Shown: positions 22,082-34,000 of the stretch, piece after piece | Position numbering within the stretch: the stretch's first letter is position 1 | Layout of the letters: each line of letters starts with the position of its first letter | From: Caprella mutica | Lineage: Eukaryota; Arthropoda; Malacostraca; Amphipoda; Caprellidae | DNA length: 64,000 bases | NCBI GenBank assembly: GCA_947561585.1 | Contig: CANNZV010000437.1 | Span: forward strand, 186,001 to 250,000 | Direction: 5' to 3' | Notes under the pieces: model-generated | What the model was told of the DNA's origin: nothing | The model's database searches: none | Seen by the model: only the letters and a program-made list of their open reading frames with translations | Translations under genes and position numbers: made by a program

Positions 22082-23299
22082 TTAAATGAATTCGCATTTA
22101 CCAATCATAATTACATCTCAAATATTTTCAATCGACGGTGAATTGTCCACACGACTAATAATACACCGTTAATAATCGGACACCGTTAATAATCATAGCC
22201 ACTGGGTGTATCTATGATATGCAAATCCCAAAACCAATAAAAATACAACTGAACAAGATTTTGACCAAAAAATGGTGAGCTATTTTAGAATTTCCATAAG
22301 CTAAAGATCCAGTGTTGACGCGATGAGAGTGGGATACTGCTGATTAGGTGTTATAGTTGCATCAATGACAACGTGGACTAGCAAATGTATCAATATTGGA
22401 CATCTTTCACTTTAAATTAGTAATTTATTTGATTTCTTGATTTTTTTCAGATAGTGTGACCTTACGGTCAAATAAGTAGAATTACGGGTAAGCAGTCACG
22501 ATTTTTCGACTTGAACTATCTGTTCCTAGCAGGGGAATTTCGAAATTCCAGTTTTCACGAGTTCACGTTCGAAATTCCCGATTTCAAAAATTTCCCGATA
22601 TGAAATTATTTGCAAGAGACTACAGGGATATAGCCTATAACTAGTTAGTAGTTAACTAGCTCTTTTAAAAATTATCAGCAAGGCCTTTGTTCAAGTACTA
22701 GGCTATATAGGCAAATTTTTTAAAACTTATAATAACAGAGAAAAGTGGGTAAAATTATATTTCCTATTCCACTAATTAGTCTAATAGAACCGAAAGAAAT
22801 GCTATAACACTAAACTTATCTTTTGCAAGAGCAAATCTAGGCTTGAAGCACATGCACTACATTAAAGCGCCAATGCAAATGGAGAATTGAATATTTACCT
22901 TAACAGCTGATCCAAGTGGACATCACATAAGTTGGACTACTGGTAAACTCCAGCAATAACAAGAATGTCTATAAGTAATTATTATTATAGCAAAGAAATA
23001 TAAAGCAAAGTTAAATGATTATAAAGAATAGATAAAAATTAAGTTACATTGGAATAAGGAACAACAATTTACATGAAAATAGAGAATAAATAAAGTCACT
23101 GATGGAAGAGGTAATAGTAAATGAAACCTACAAAGTCTACCTAACAAAAAAATCTAAGAACTTGTAGTTGAAGATCAATACCCTAGCGCTATCCTCTAAA
23201 ATTGCAAGTAGCGTTAAGAAGAATGATAAACATGGTAAAAAGGAAAAAACACAATTCATAATCCAAAAATAACAACAGTTCGAGACCCAAGGAACGGTA

Positions 23300-23312
23300 C
23301 CCCCCCCCCCCC
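23300..23312. repeat. Poly-C run
   Basis: A run of about 13 C within the ZF3 leader segment, where other paralogues have a shorter C-rich stretch (ACCACCCCTCTTCTC-like). Confidence 0.8.
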
Positions 23313-23509
23313 TCTCCTTCTCTTCCATTTACCACAGACAGCTTCAGGATAGAGCCCCTGGGGCGGTGGCTCTATGAACAAAGTCACTTACTTTCACTGG
23401 TGACTGCTAATGAATTGAAGAAATCCTACTTTGTAAATGCAATAACTTACCATGGAAAATAAAGAGATGATAGTTAGTGAACTTAATTGTTATTTCACTG
23501 AAATCTTAC

Positions 23510-23590
23510 CTCAAACTGCGTGAAGAGAGATGCTGGAAACTGAGCCTTTAGGTTGTTTATAATTCCTTAAGTCAGAATTTTTTTTTATTT
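23510..23590 (-). other. Predicted 5' noncoding exon of ZF3
   Basis: Ends at 23510 in CAGTTTGAG|GTAAGATTTC. The joining frame before the donor reads AQFPASLFTQFE. The 5' end is approximate. Confidence 0.68.
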
Positions 23591-23815
23591 AAGTCAGAAT
23601 TTTTTTTTCGATAAATTCCAAAACTTATATCAAGCAAACATCATTTCTATTGTTGAAGTAATTAATCTGAATGTATTGCTCTATTTTTCTATGGAAAGAT
23701 AGTAATATATTAAATCGATATTATAATGAATAACATGTTACAACAAATAATAAATCAGTAAACTGCAACAGAATTTCTTTGTCAATAGCAAAGCAGAGAA
23801 AAAGAAGCTAAATCT

Positions 23816-23868
23816 TTGTGACCAGATTACCTAACTATGCAAACTGGCTATGATGTGAACTACCTAGT
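23816..23868 (-). promoter_or_regulatory. Conserved upstream box of ZF3
   Basis: GTGACCAGATTACCTAACTA then TGCAAACTGGCTATGATGTG, about 310 bp before the donor; shared with the other units. Confidence 0.5.
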
Positions 23869-23989
23869 GATGATGAAGCAATATAATATTTGAAGAACAT
23901 CAAACTGCTTACAAATCACAATTTTTTTTAATAAACTAGATGAATTCAAGGAGAAGAGTAACAAGCAGTCTATATTTCACAGATTAAAA

Positions 23990-24400
23990 ATGGTGATTGA
24001 GAACAATCAGTAAATGCATTATAAATGACAACAAAATACTAGATCTATCAGCTAGCTGAAGTTTTAGATGAATTAGTTCGGGTAACTGGGGTTCACAAGT
24101 CCCCTAGCAGAAAATTTCTGCCCCCTGAGTTAATATCAGAAACAGTAAGGATAAATGAAGAGAGAAACTATTTAGTCATATTATATACAAAAAAAATTAT
24201 TAGAAGAACAATTACACAAGACATATTTTCAATGAACCAAGATAAAGTATTTTAGCTGATGCATAATACATAAATGCGCTCTCTACTAACTCAGTTACCT
24301 ATCACAATATTTATAATTTCAATCTGTAGATATCATGAGCTCTGTTTAGCAATTGGGAAAAGACTAAAAACATGAGAGAAAAAGTCTACAAATTTGATTT
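23990..24400. repeat. Conserved downstream block, copy E (ZF4 unit)
   Basis: Intact core and palindrome at 24089-24123. It lies about 3.4 kb beyond the ZF4 stop; a longer spacer, shared with the ZF5 unit, separates them. Confidence 0.85.
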
Positions 24401-24827
24401 GAATATTCAGATATTTTAAATTAGAATATTTGCAAAAAATATGTAAAGGGAAGCATCTAGAAAATTATTCTGCACACGAATTATATATATATTAGAATTG
24501 TAAACAGAAATTTTAAAAAGGGAAAACAATTAAAGATTAGCTTAAAGTTACTATATTAAAGAAAATGTAGCTAAAAGTATATAAAATTACACCAATTGAT
24601 TTAATATTTACATTTAGACAGTGTTAGGCGTATGAAATGTTTACTCTATGTTAGTGAAATGATAACCTGATTACATGACTGTTACATGAAGTGAATCTAA
24701 CCTTTTAAATTAGCAGTACTCAATTTTCATTCACTTCAAACAGCTTCAAGATAGAGTCCCTGGCTCTGAGCAACTCTTTTAATTTTGATCTCTAAACCAG
24801 GCAGCAAATTGGTACTGCATACGAATT

Positions 24828-25060
24828 TACAGACTAAACTTTGGCATATCATCTGAATTTGTAATGGTAAATATAGGCTGGTTAGGACACAACACTTTAA
24901 TAGGTTAGTTTTATTTTGGTAGGTTTGAGTGTTGGGAGTTGGAGGAGAGAGGAAGGCGATGAATTTGCAGAGACAGAAGCAGAGGAATGGATATGGGGTT
25001 GGAGATGAGACAGAGAAGAAAGTGTTGCATGAGAAGTGGAGGGAGAGAGTGTGAGTGGTA
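24828..25060. repeat. Dispersed repeat paired with 32905-33110
   Basis: Shares TTACAGACTAAA, GGTTAGG.CACRACACTT and GTTGGAG-rich purine sequence with 32905-33110, at the same place in the ZF5 unit. An open minus-strand frame of 167 codons crosses it, but its Pro/Thr/Ser/His bias reflects composition. Probably a duplicated spacer or a retroelement tail. Confidence 0.55.
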
Positions 25061-26090
25061 GGGGCAAGATGCCTCACCGGGTGGGTGTGGGAGGGAATAT
25101 AAATTGACTTGAAACAATTCAGAATGAGTTGGGGAGGAAAAGTTGAAATTATATGATGGAGATTTGATTTTAATTTTCGAAGACGGACGAACCTTTTTCC
25201 AAAGGAATCAGTATGTTGAACAAATCGATCTTGGTTCAATAAAGTTATTTAAAATGAATAATCTACTTTTATTTAATAAATGAAATTGAGTGTGTGGGTG
25301 GTTGAATTCAATCCAATAGAATCTGGCTGATGATGGACGTAATGTGCGATTGCGAATGTCCTAATTTCAATTTCAAAACAACATCCAGCGCATGCGTATA
25401 AACGACATTTCATAGAGGTAAAGCTCATACAGCGGACGATCTCTAAACGGACATCAAATCCTACAAATATCTTTTGGAATTATAAGGTTTAAAACAAATA
25501 TTTTATTCGTCTACCAACTGTCTAGTCATACACCGACTATATTCAAAGGTATTACAATTTACAATCATTACTTAATATATTGTTTTCAAAATTTCGATTA
25601 ATTTGATTTTGTAACCCTTTTCTATACATTATTTGATTAGAAAAGTTCTTTAGGAATCAAAAATAGATTTAATTATCCTATATTTTCCAGTAATTCATAT
25701 CTATTTGGTACCTAATATCTTTGCTAGTTATAGAAGTTATAATTTATATAGTTAGTTATATAAGATATTCTATGATTTTCATTCAATTTATATTTTAATA
25801 ATAATCTGAGATTGTTCAACTACAGAAACGTTTCTTAAAAATGCTGTTAAAGAGAAATAACAAAGAATAAAAATCCCCAACTTAATTAATTATGAGACCT
25901 CACAGCGAATGCTGGTTCCCTATAGCGACCTCTTTTTCAGCTACATATACTGTCGTTGTACAAGCTTTACCTGTATACTTACCTAAGAATTACACTACTT
26001 ATTACTTGGAAATATGAACTAAATTGACATACTAAATGATATATAAATAAGAATAACAAAAAATAAAGCTTAAAACATTGGTTATGATAG
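25061..26090. other. Intergenic, AT-rich
   Basis: No gene, repeat or structured motif recognised on either strand. Confidence 0.5.
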
Positions 26091-27440
26091 AATTTCGATT
26101 ATTTATACAGTTTGTTCTAGAAAGATCTTATTTAGCACTACAGATTCAATAAATTAAAAAATTAAAATTCAATAAAGATCTTATTTAGGACTACATTAAA
26201 AACTTATTTATCTACCTAATATTAAGAATTGAGGAGAGACATAAAGGAGAAATTATAAATTAGGCTTTGGTAACAATATTGAGATTATAAATACAATTAG
26301 ATTGAATAAAGACCAATTATTTTATCCTACAATTAGTTAATTTATTCAATATAACGTTATGCTAAAAATTCCTGATGGAGATAGTGATAATGTATCACCA
26401 CATAGAGAATATTTAAATGATATTAAAAGATGATCTCTCAGACTCAGAGGAAAAATTAAAGTTTCTTACATAAAATTGTAGAAATAAAGTCTAATATCAG
26501 TAATTTGATAATTTCATAAAATTTAACGCTTTGTAAAATCTTGTTATGCTCTCGTGGCCTGATATTACAACACAATAATACGACGCTGAAGAAAGAGATT
26601 GTACATTCTTCAATTCGATCATCTATAAGAAAATTCATAAGAAATATTACACGTTTGGCATTCGTTATTGTAAAGGATTAGCTACCTGAAGTGAAGGAAA
26701 GTTTCTATAACAAATATACCATCTACCATAGCTAACCCTAATATTTAAATTAAATAAATTATACCTAACTAGTTGATATTCAAAATGAACGATGTACATT
26801 CTTTTTCTTTTAAAACACAAATAGCAGCTCGGAAGTTAAATGAGTATTGCAGTCATTCCATTATAAAAATATTAAAAGAGTATAAATAGAAATATAGACT
26901 ATCACATATGTTGGTGTTCACAGTAAAATGATAAAGGCTATTAGCCACAATGAATAAGACAATAGAAAATTGCATTGGAAAACTGACTGAATCATAAGGA
27001 CTGTGTAGCATTTTTCTTTATTTTTGCTGATATATATTCAATTTTCCCAATAACAAATAAATAGTTTTTCTCATAAATTTCAAGTTGTTTCCATTAGTTT
27101 GTAGTTTCAGTAGTTATGACAGGACTTACAATTATAATTTAAAACTGCATAGTATATATCTAATTATATTCAGTCAAGTTACAGTATACAAATACTACCT
27201 GGTCAAGTAACTAACAAAATGATTATACATGGCCATATATATATAGAGGTAATCATTATAAAATAATTAATTAAGTTCTAGACTGGCTGAATTAAAAGGA
27301 CTGAGTACAGATGGGCTCAACTGGAGGCCTGTGTACTGTTCTGCTGTCGCAGTGGTCAGCAGACATCTTTTCATGTTATTATTACTACGCTAGTCAATTT
27401 TAAAATAGAAAAACAAAGGGAGACAAGTGATACCTCAGAG
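26090..27440. repeat. ZF4 downstream spacer, paralogous to 34000-35140
   Basis: Long collinear similarity to the ZF5 downstream spacer (for example AGATAGTGAT.ATGYATYACCAC and AAAATTGTAGAAATAAAGTC). A segment of about 285 bp (27003-27288) interrupts the shared 3' flank and is bounded by imperfect copies of CTGAAT.A.AAGGACTG. Confidence 0.7.
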
Positions 27441-27480
27441 AATAAATATTAGGAGTGATTTTTATTCATATTGTCTACTC

Positions 27481-29073
27481 TTATTGAGTAGATTTATGAA
27501 TATTGCTGTGGTTTAAATAATTTCGCTTAGTAGAAAAAGATTTAAAACATATTTCACAAATATACGACTTTTCAGCTGAGTGAATTTTTTTGTGAATAAT
27601 CATTGAAGATTCTTCAGAGAAACTGATATTACAAATATCACAGATGAATGGCTTTTCACCTGTGTGAATTCTCTTGTGATTTTGTAAGGTACTTACTTGG
27701 GAAAATGTTTTAGTGCAAATATCGCAGCTGAATGGCTTTTCACCTGTGTGAAGTCTTTTGTGACTGTTCAGGGTACTAATTTGGGAAAATGTTTTATTAC
27801 AAATGTCACAGCTGTATGGTTTTTCACCTGTGTGAACTCTTAAATGAGCTTTCATATTACTTCTATCTGAAATTTGTTTATTACATATTGTACAGCTGAA
27901 TGGCTTCTCACCAGCATGATTTCGTTTATGAATATCCATGGTATATTTATGAGAAAAAGATTTATTACAAATATCACAGCTAAATGGTTTCTCACCAGTG
28001 TGAATACGTTCATGATCATTCAGGTGACTCCTATCATAAAATCTTTTGCTACAGGTACCACAGCTGAATGGCTTTTCACCTGTGTGGAATCTTTTTATGT
28101 GAATGGTTAGAGAACTTTTATGAGAAAAGGATGAATTACATTCATCACAACTGAATGGCTTTTCTCTAGTGTGAATTCGTTTATGAGTATTCATTTGACT
28201 TTCTTCATGAAATGCTTTATTACAAATATCGCAGCTGAATGGTTTTTCAGCCATGTGAGTTATTTTGTGACGGTTCAGTGTACCTTTTTTAGAAAATGAT
28301 ACATTACAAATATCACAGCTGAATGGTTTAATACCTGAGTGACCTCTTTTATGAGCATTCATATTACTTTTATCAGAAAATGTTTTATTACAAATATCAC
28401 AGCTAAATGGTTTTTCACCTGAGTGAACTCTTTTGTGTTTGACTAAGTAACTTTTTTGAGAAAAAGTTTTATTACAAATATTACAGTTCAACGGCTTTTC
28501 ACCAGTGAGAAATCCTTCACTATTCACTTTTCTATTACTGGAACACTCTCCTTCCTCATAATTTTCAGAAGTTTCAAATTTAATAGAACTGATTTCACGT
28601 GCTTTAAAATGTGTGGAAAAATTACTCGGATAATTGTGCATATATTTATCAAATGAACGCTCCATATTTAAGTCACCAGAATAGTTATTCGGCGATTCTA
28701 TTTCATCAGTTGCACCAGTTGACACTGCTGAACATGATTGATCCTGTTTATCCAAAATCTCTTCTTTGATGGTAATATCATCTACTGCATTTTCATTGTC
28801 TGCGGTATTAGAAATGTGTCCAACATTAGGTACATTAACATTAACATCTAGATTTGAAATATCCGGCTTAATCTCTTCTTTGGAGGTAATATCATCTTCT
28901 TTCTCATTGTCTTTGGTATTAGAATTTTTTTCACTATTAGACAAACAAACACTGACATCCATACTTGAAATATCTGGCTTAATGTCTTCCTCTTCTCCCA
29001 CATAAGTCGTATCACGCTGATCAGCTACAACAGCCTCTTCAGATGAGTTGGGATTCTGAACTCCTGATTCCAT
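27481..29073 (-). CDS. ZF4: C2H2 zinc-finger protein, 530 aa
   Basis: The start is the ATG at 29071-29073, directly after the acceptor CATATTGCAG; the 20 upstream codons of the open frame are intronic. The acidic region (about 1-190) has two IKPDIS modules and TIKEEILDKQDQS. Twelve C2H2 fingers follow, all with four ligands. The first finger of ZF1/ZF3/ZF5 is missing: RKVNSEGFLTGEKPLNC leads straight into the FSQKSYL finger. Two adjacent fingers, ending IKRFH and FYDRSHL, match ZF3. The last is the shared C-terminal finger, ending HKSTQ. AATAAA lies about 15 bp past the stop (27461-27466). A probable nuclear DNA-binding protein, closest to ZF3 in sequence and to ZF5 in spacer layout. Confidence 0.94.
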   Translation of the reverse strand: MESGVQNPNSSEEAVVADQRDTTYVGEEEDIKPDISSMDVSVCLSNSEKNSNTKDNEKEDDITSKEEIKPDISNLDVNVNVPNVGHISNTADNENAVDDITIKEEILDKQDQSCSAVSTGATDEIESPNNYSGDLNMERSFDKYMHNYPSNFSTHFKAREISSIKFETSENYEEGECSSNRKVNSEGFLTGEKPLNCNICNKTFSQKSYLVKHKRVHSGEKPFSCDICNKTFSDKSNMNAHKRGHSGIKPFSCDICNVSFSKKGTLNRHKITHMAEKPFSCDICNKAFHEESQMNTHKRIHTREKPFSCDECNSSFSHKSSLTIHIKRFHTGEKPFSCGTCSKRFYDRSHLNDHERIHTGEKPFSCDICNKSFSHKYTMDIHKRNHAGEKPFSCTICNKQISDRSNMKAHLRVHTGEKPYSCDICNKTFSQISTLNSHKRLHTGEKPFSCDICTKTFSQVSTLQNHKRIHTGEKPFICDICNISFSEESSMIIHKKIHSAEKSYICEICFKSFSTKRNYLNHSNIHKSTQ

Positions 29074-30941
29074 CTGCAATATGGAGCATGTATTAATATC
29101 GTAATGAAAATAAAATTTATCTTCTACATACATTAAACTTTGTACAGTAAGTTTATTGGCGTGAGGATTTTTTCACAATCATGAATATTATTAAGTTAAC
29201 AATATACAAATTTACAATGACTTACAATGTCGTTAGAATGAATATTTTCGGTATTCATGACTTTTAATATTATTTCAAAATTTATACAAGTTCATATATT
29301 TCTTCTCTGGCTGTCACTGTGAACATCTCCGTAGTACTTTCAATCTGTTACGCCACACTATATCTGGCCTACCCCCTAGTCTAACTACAGAGTGGCGATT
29401 TATATGAAAAGCAGTTTGTGTTGTATTTTTAATCAGTGCTGTGTTACGTCCTATAGTTTTCACGCTGCGATCTTCTGCTCTCCCCCGCTGACTCGTGGTG
29501 GAAATTCTAAAAGGAGGAGGTCATCTTTCAAATATTGAGAATATTATCAAAGTTATCAATAGCTGAGGAATTAAATAGTTACTTTCCGAATATTGTTTCT
29601 AATTTTTGAGATCAGTATTCCTCCTGCGCACGTACTACGTACGTGCAAACCTCCATATTTCTTCTTCGTCCGTCTTTTCCCTTTTCCATCGGCACACTCA
29701 GTATTAACTATTAACATATAACCAATTTTGATTTAAGAACACCTCAACTAGTGATGCTCTCCTCAGGCTAACTGAAACTATTTATGATGGACTTGATGAC
29801 GGGAAATATACTAATGTACATTGGTGTTTTTGTTGGCTTTTGCAAGGCATTTGATACGGTGAAAACAAGATTTTGCTGGATAAAATGTATCGTTAATTAT
29901 ATCTCATGATACCTATCGTTATATGTGTACTTTACATATTTTACGTTGATTTGTGTTTATTGATTCTCTCTTTGACTTTTCATTGTTCACAGCAATCCTC
30001 GTGTTGTTTTCCAGTTTGCTGACCTTTGATTTGAGAGATTTTTCATAATAAATATTTAGTATTGCATACTTCATTCTAAATTTTTACGAAAAGTATTTTT
30101 TACTATTATATAGACTTGTATTCATATCTTCCTTGTATTTTGTTAACCAATAATGATTATTATTATCGGGGTTATTAGATGCACAAACTTCGGCAACCAA
30201 GTTAAGTTCCATTTATTTCACAATTCGATCACCAGGATTGTAAAAATGAAAATTTATATTTTTTCAAAAATTTCGTAGTTGTGACGTCATAACTTTTCAT
30301 CTGAGACGAATTTTAAATTTATACAAGCTTTATTCTGTTACCAAGTCTTTGCTCATAAAATGAAACCATATCATCACTCTACGTCAAAATGTACGGAGGA
30401 GACACTTTTGTCTACAAAAAATATAGTCTTGTTCACGAGAGCTAAAAAGAAAAAAAATCAAAGTAGGATTTTTTAAACGAAATGGATTCTATTTTTTTGC
30501 CCCAGTCTTCACGCATCTAATGATATCAATACCATTACTCTAGTGCACCCTCCCCTAAAATCAAGTTTTCTTCCATATCTCGTTTCCTCTGAAGAGAATG
30601 TGATTTTAACCTCTGCTTCAGCCATATCAGTGACGTCAAAAGGAAATTAAGTACAAGGCACTGGATGAAGCAGTCAGAAAGGAAAGTTGATCCATGGACA
30701 AAGTCTCCTACCACCGTCAGTGACAATGTTCATGGATGCAGAAAACTACTCCGTGAATGCAGTTAGTTACCAAGGAATGTGACGAAAAGAGACAAAAGCA
30801 CCGGTAGCTGCACTAACGGATGGGAGAGCAAAATGAAGAGATTATAGTAAATGAAGCCTACGAGCCTACCGACCACAAAATCCAAGAGGAAAATGAAGAG
30901 GTGGTAGTAAATGAACTTATGTTATTTCACTGAAATCTTAC
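29074..30941 (-). other. Predicted intron 1 of ZF4
   Basis: Donor GAG|GTAAGA at 30942/30941. It contains a LINE reverse-transcriptase scrap (29741-29893) and a leader segment (30690-30920). The stretch 29300-29740 shows no frame I recognise. Confidence 0.6.
29741..29893 (+). pseudogene. Non-LTR retrotransposon reverse-transcriptase fragment
   Basis: On the plus strand the frame reads SDALLRLTETIYDGLDDGKY, then with a frame change VFVGFCKAFDTV, then KILLDKMYR. This is the DL.KAFDTV..ILL.KL block of LINE reverse transcriptases (jockey/CR1-like), with at least two frame breaks. No other part of the element is recognisable nearby. Confidence 0.75.
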
Positions 30942-31020
30942 CTCAAACTGGGTGAAAAGGGATGCTGGAAACTGAACCGTTAGGTTGTTTAGAACTCCTT
31001 TAATTAGAAAATTCTAGTTT
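30942..31020 (-). other. Predicted 5' noncoding exon of ZF4
   Basis: Ends at 30942 in CAGTTTGAG|GTAAGATTTC; the joining frame reads VQFPASLFTQFE. The 5' end is approximate. Confidence 0.68.
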
Positions 31021-31230
31021 TTCGATAAATTCAAAACATGTATTAATCAAACATCATTTCTATTATAGATTTAAAAAATCTCTGAGTTTATTGCACTATT
31101 TTTCTATAGAAAGATAGTAATATATTAAATAGAGATTATTATTAGTAACCTGGTACAACAAACACTAAATCAGTAGACTGCAACAGAATTTTTTTGTCAA
31201 TTGCAAAGTAGAGAAAAAAAAGCAGGTGAA

Positions 31231-31284
31231 TCTGGTGACCAAATTACCTAACTATGCAAACTGGCTATGATGTGAACTACCTAG
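31231..31284 (-). promoter_or_regulatory. Conserved upstream box of ZF4
   Basis: GGTGACCAAATTACCTAACT followed by ATGCAAACTGGCTATGATGT; about 290 bp before the donor. Confidence 0.5.
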
Positions 31285-31307
31285 ACAATAATATCCTTTT
31301 AGCTTAA

Positions 31308-31953
31308 AGGTCCCCTCCACTCTAATTTTATTATTTCTCTATTTATTAGAACTACTGTTCCTGATTATAAAACTGCAAACCATTTCAAATTTGGTTCCAT
31401 ATTATTATTATATTTAATATAAGTTATGCTACCGAAAACCAATGTAAAGAAAAGTATAATCTATTGCCTACAAATTCAAAACAATAATGAAGTCTTACAA
31501 AACTTTAAAGGTACGTTTTGCATGCAGTGATTGTTGCGATTATCACTCAGGGATGAACGTCAGCAATACGAATATTTTGAACAATTAAGTTCTGAGCGAT
31601 AATCGCTCGTTGCAAAACAGCCCCATAGGAATAGCAATTAACTAGTGCTCAGAGATAATCGCTGGGCGATGAGCGAAACAATCGTTGCATGTAAAACGCA
31701 CCATTAGTCTTATAAATGGCTTCCTGTACCGTTATCCTAGATAAAACATTTAGGTACCTAAAAATGAATTTGCCATTAAATTTACGATACTACGACAAAA
31801 CAGTTAATTTTAGTCACTTTATCTTCTATTTAATCTTAGAAAGTGGGATAGTGACGGTTGAGTGTGAAATTTCTTTTCTGTTAACTGTATAGCATTAACT
31901 CTACAAATTTAAAGCATTTCTAGAGAAATGTTAATTTAGAGTGGAGATGACCT
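31308..31953. mobile_element. TTAA-flanked non-autonomous element with nested MITE
   Basis: TTAA lies on both sides (31304-31307 and 31954-31957). Inverted ends AGGTCCCCTCCACTCTAA and AGGTCATCTCCACTCTAA. The ZF5 unit shows the equivalent region uninterrupted (TTAGCTTCAGACTAAGCAAT near 37524), supporting insertion. No transposase frame. It is related by its ends to 21483-22081. Confidence 0.8.
31509..31709. mobile_element. MITE nested in the TTAA element
   Basis: Inverted ends GGTACGTTTTGCATGCAGTG and GGTGCGTTTTACATGCAACG. An internal GAGCGATAATCGCTCG palindrome is present. Length about 200 bp. Target duplication unresolved. Confidence 0.65.
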
Positions 31954-32044
31954 TTAAGGCAAAGCAATATAATATTTAAAAGGCATCAAACTGCTTTCAA
32001 ATCCCAGATTTTAAGGGCATGAGTAACAAGCAGTCTATATTTCA

Positions 32045-32500
32045 CAGATTAAAAATGGTGATTGAGAACAATCAGTAAATACATTATAAATGACAACAAA
32101 ATAGGAGATCTAACAGCTAGCTAAAGTTTTAGATGAATTAGTTCGGGTAACTGGGGTTCACAAGTCCCCTAGCAGAAAATTTCTGCCCCCTGAGTTAATA
32201 TCAGAAACAGTGAGGAATAATGAAGAGAGAAACTATGTACATATATTATATACGAAAAAATACATTACAAAAAAATTACACAAGAAAAAACATTTACAAT
32301 GGACCAAAACATAGTTATAATAAATAATATTTTATATGAGTCTTATTATAAATAGAATATCTACACAGACCACTCAGTTACCTATCACAATATCTATAAT
32401 TTCAATCTGTAGACATCATGAGCTCTGTTAAGCAACTGGGAATAGACTAAAAACATGAGAGAAAAAAATCTACAATCACCAAATTACCTCTCAGCAAATA
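32045..32500. repeat. Conserved downstream block, copy F (ZF5 unit)
   Basis: Intact core and palindrome at 32153-32187. Confidence 0.85.
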
Positions 32501-32532
32501 TTTAATTTGAATTTTCCCTGGATCTAACTAAA

Positions 32533-32842
32533 GGGGCCTTTACACGTTCAAAATAAAGTGTCAACATTTTGTGTCAAATGTTATTATCCCTATTTTGATG
32601 CAAAATTTGCCTGTGGTCAGGACGTTTCGATGTCAAAAAAAAGATTTGAATCAAAATTTTGATGGACCAAATGCGTTTCATATTTTTGGATGAGCAGTCA
32701 ATTTTTTTCCTTGGTGGTAAGGATGGACGAATGGCAATGACATCTTCAATGTTTCGACAAGATCGAGTATAACCGAGATTTAATTACACGTCACAATTTT
32801 GATACAAAATGTTGATACTTTTTCGAACGTTTTTTGTAACCT
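32533..32842. mobile_element. MITE-like inverted-repeat element
   Basis: The left arm TTACACGTTCAAAATAAAGT and on to GTCAACATTTTGTGTCAAA is matched in reverse by the right arm (GATACAAAATGTTGATAC..TTCGAACGTT..TAA). No coding capacity. Target duplication not resolved. Confidence 0.65.
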
Positions 32843-32904
32843 TAACTGTTATAATTGTTTGCTGAAACGAGGAAGCACATTGTTTATGCATACAGAAGAT
32901 ATAC

Positions 32905-33110
32905 AGACTAAAGTTAGACACATTATCTCAATTTCTAATCCTAAATATAGTGGTGGTTAGGCCACGACACTAAGTATAATAGTTTAGTTTTAGTTTAACT
33001 TTTGTAGGTAAGTAGGTTGGAGTGATGAGAGTTGGAGAGAAAAGTTTTCTGCTTGGGGGTGGAGATGAGAGACAGAGAAGAATGAAGAAGAGCATCTCCC
33101 TTTCGGAGAT
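32905..33110. repeat. Dispersed repeat paired with 24828-25060
   Basis: See the partner; same relative position in the ZF5 spacer. Confidence 0.55.
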
Positions 33111-33254
33111 AAGGAGAGGAACAACAAAAGGATGCTTGGTTGCTGAATAGGACCGGAGGAAGACGTAAAGTAGAGAATAAGCAGAGCGTGTGGAGCATGG
33201 GGAAAGATAGATAAAGGCACAACTAAAACACACCACACCCTCCACAACGCTGCT

Positions 33255-33482
33255 CGGAGTGAAAGAGATTCAGGTGCGAGTAGTGTGGGATCGATTTCTT
33301 CACTGAGGGAAATATCGGATGAAAATCTCTGCAGATGCAAGGAATGCGGGAGGGAGTTCTCAAAGGAATACGCAAACAACAGCCAATAGCTTAGCCTACC
33401 GAAAAATGTTACATCAAGAAGACAATGCCAGCACTGCAATGTATGGTACTCGGCAGGAAGCCCGGCGAGACATAATCGGTCA
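33255..33482 (+). pseudogene. Possible decayed zinc-finger or retroelement fragment
   Basis: Three Cys-x2-Cys motifs in shifting frames: RFRCE*CGIDFF (a stop in place of the residue between Glu and Cys), RCKECGREFSKEY, and RQCQHCNVWYSAGSPARHNR followed by SC. The spacing of the last (C-x2-C, then H-x3-C) resembles the N-terminal fingers of some non-LTR retrotransposons. The fragment is GC-richer than its surroundings and unlike the ZF1-ZF6 fingers. Frame breaks rule out an intact gene. Confidence 0.35.
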
Positions 33483-34000
33483 TGCGGGGGTCGATAAGGG
33501 AGGGGAGCTAGCTCCGGTCAGGAGCGTGATGCCCGGAAGGAAAGAGATGGGGGTGGGGGGGAGGAGGGGTGAGTTGATGGGCGGTAAAGGCGCTTCCGTC
33601 GTGTGCAGTCTCCCAAAAAATCTGCTTGCGGGCTGGGTTGAAGCAGAGCACGCAAGAGGGAGCCACCACAGATTGGCGGACAACACAGAACGACAAAGAG
33701 CACATTAGTTCTTCCGACAAGGAGTGGAGGACCAGCGAAAAAGTTAATTCCTACACACCAACGGGGAAACTACAACAGATGCCTGGACTAGATAGGCTCA
33801 GTCTCAATAAAAATAAACATACAAGAGCTCCCCTCCCCCTAGCTCAACCCACGCATGGCCAATCCAATGAAGACATCAGGTACTGTCAAGATAAGTTAAC
33901 ATCAACTTGAGGTCGATGCATCAAAAAACTGTGTCAGGTGAGTCTAGGAGAGGAGCAGTTAAAAAAAGAAAAGGCTGAAGAACAGCAGAAGAGAGAAGTA
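33483..34000. other. GC-richer stretch without a gene
   Basis: It includes a G-rich tract near 33548-33575. Overlapping open frames on both strands reflect composition. It is probably the continuation of the degenerate element starting near 33180. Confidence 0.4.

Larger units (their letters stand above)
20090..23509 (-). other. Predicted intron 1 of ZF3
   Basis: Donor GAG|GTAAGA at 23510/23509, acceptor at 20090. It contains a possible second donor at 20418, a small hypothetical frame (20520-20810), a TTAA-flanked element (21483-22081) and a leader segment at 23100-23350. The stretch 22082-22980 is AT-rich with nothing recognised. Confidence 0.6.

Noticed and set aside
24736..25239. Minus-strand frame of 167 codons
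   Set aside because: Pro/Ser/Thr/His-rich low-complexity composition, overlapping a dispersed repeat; no domain and no splice context.
33319..33910. Overlapping open frames of 60-129 codons on both strands
   Set aside because: They arise from the GC-richer composition; only the short Cys motifs at 33255-33482 look protein-derived.
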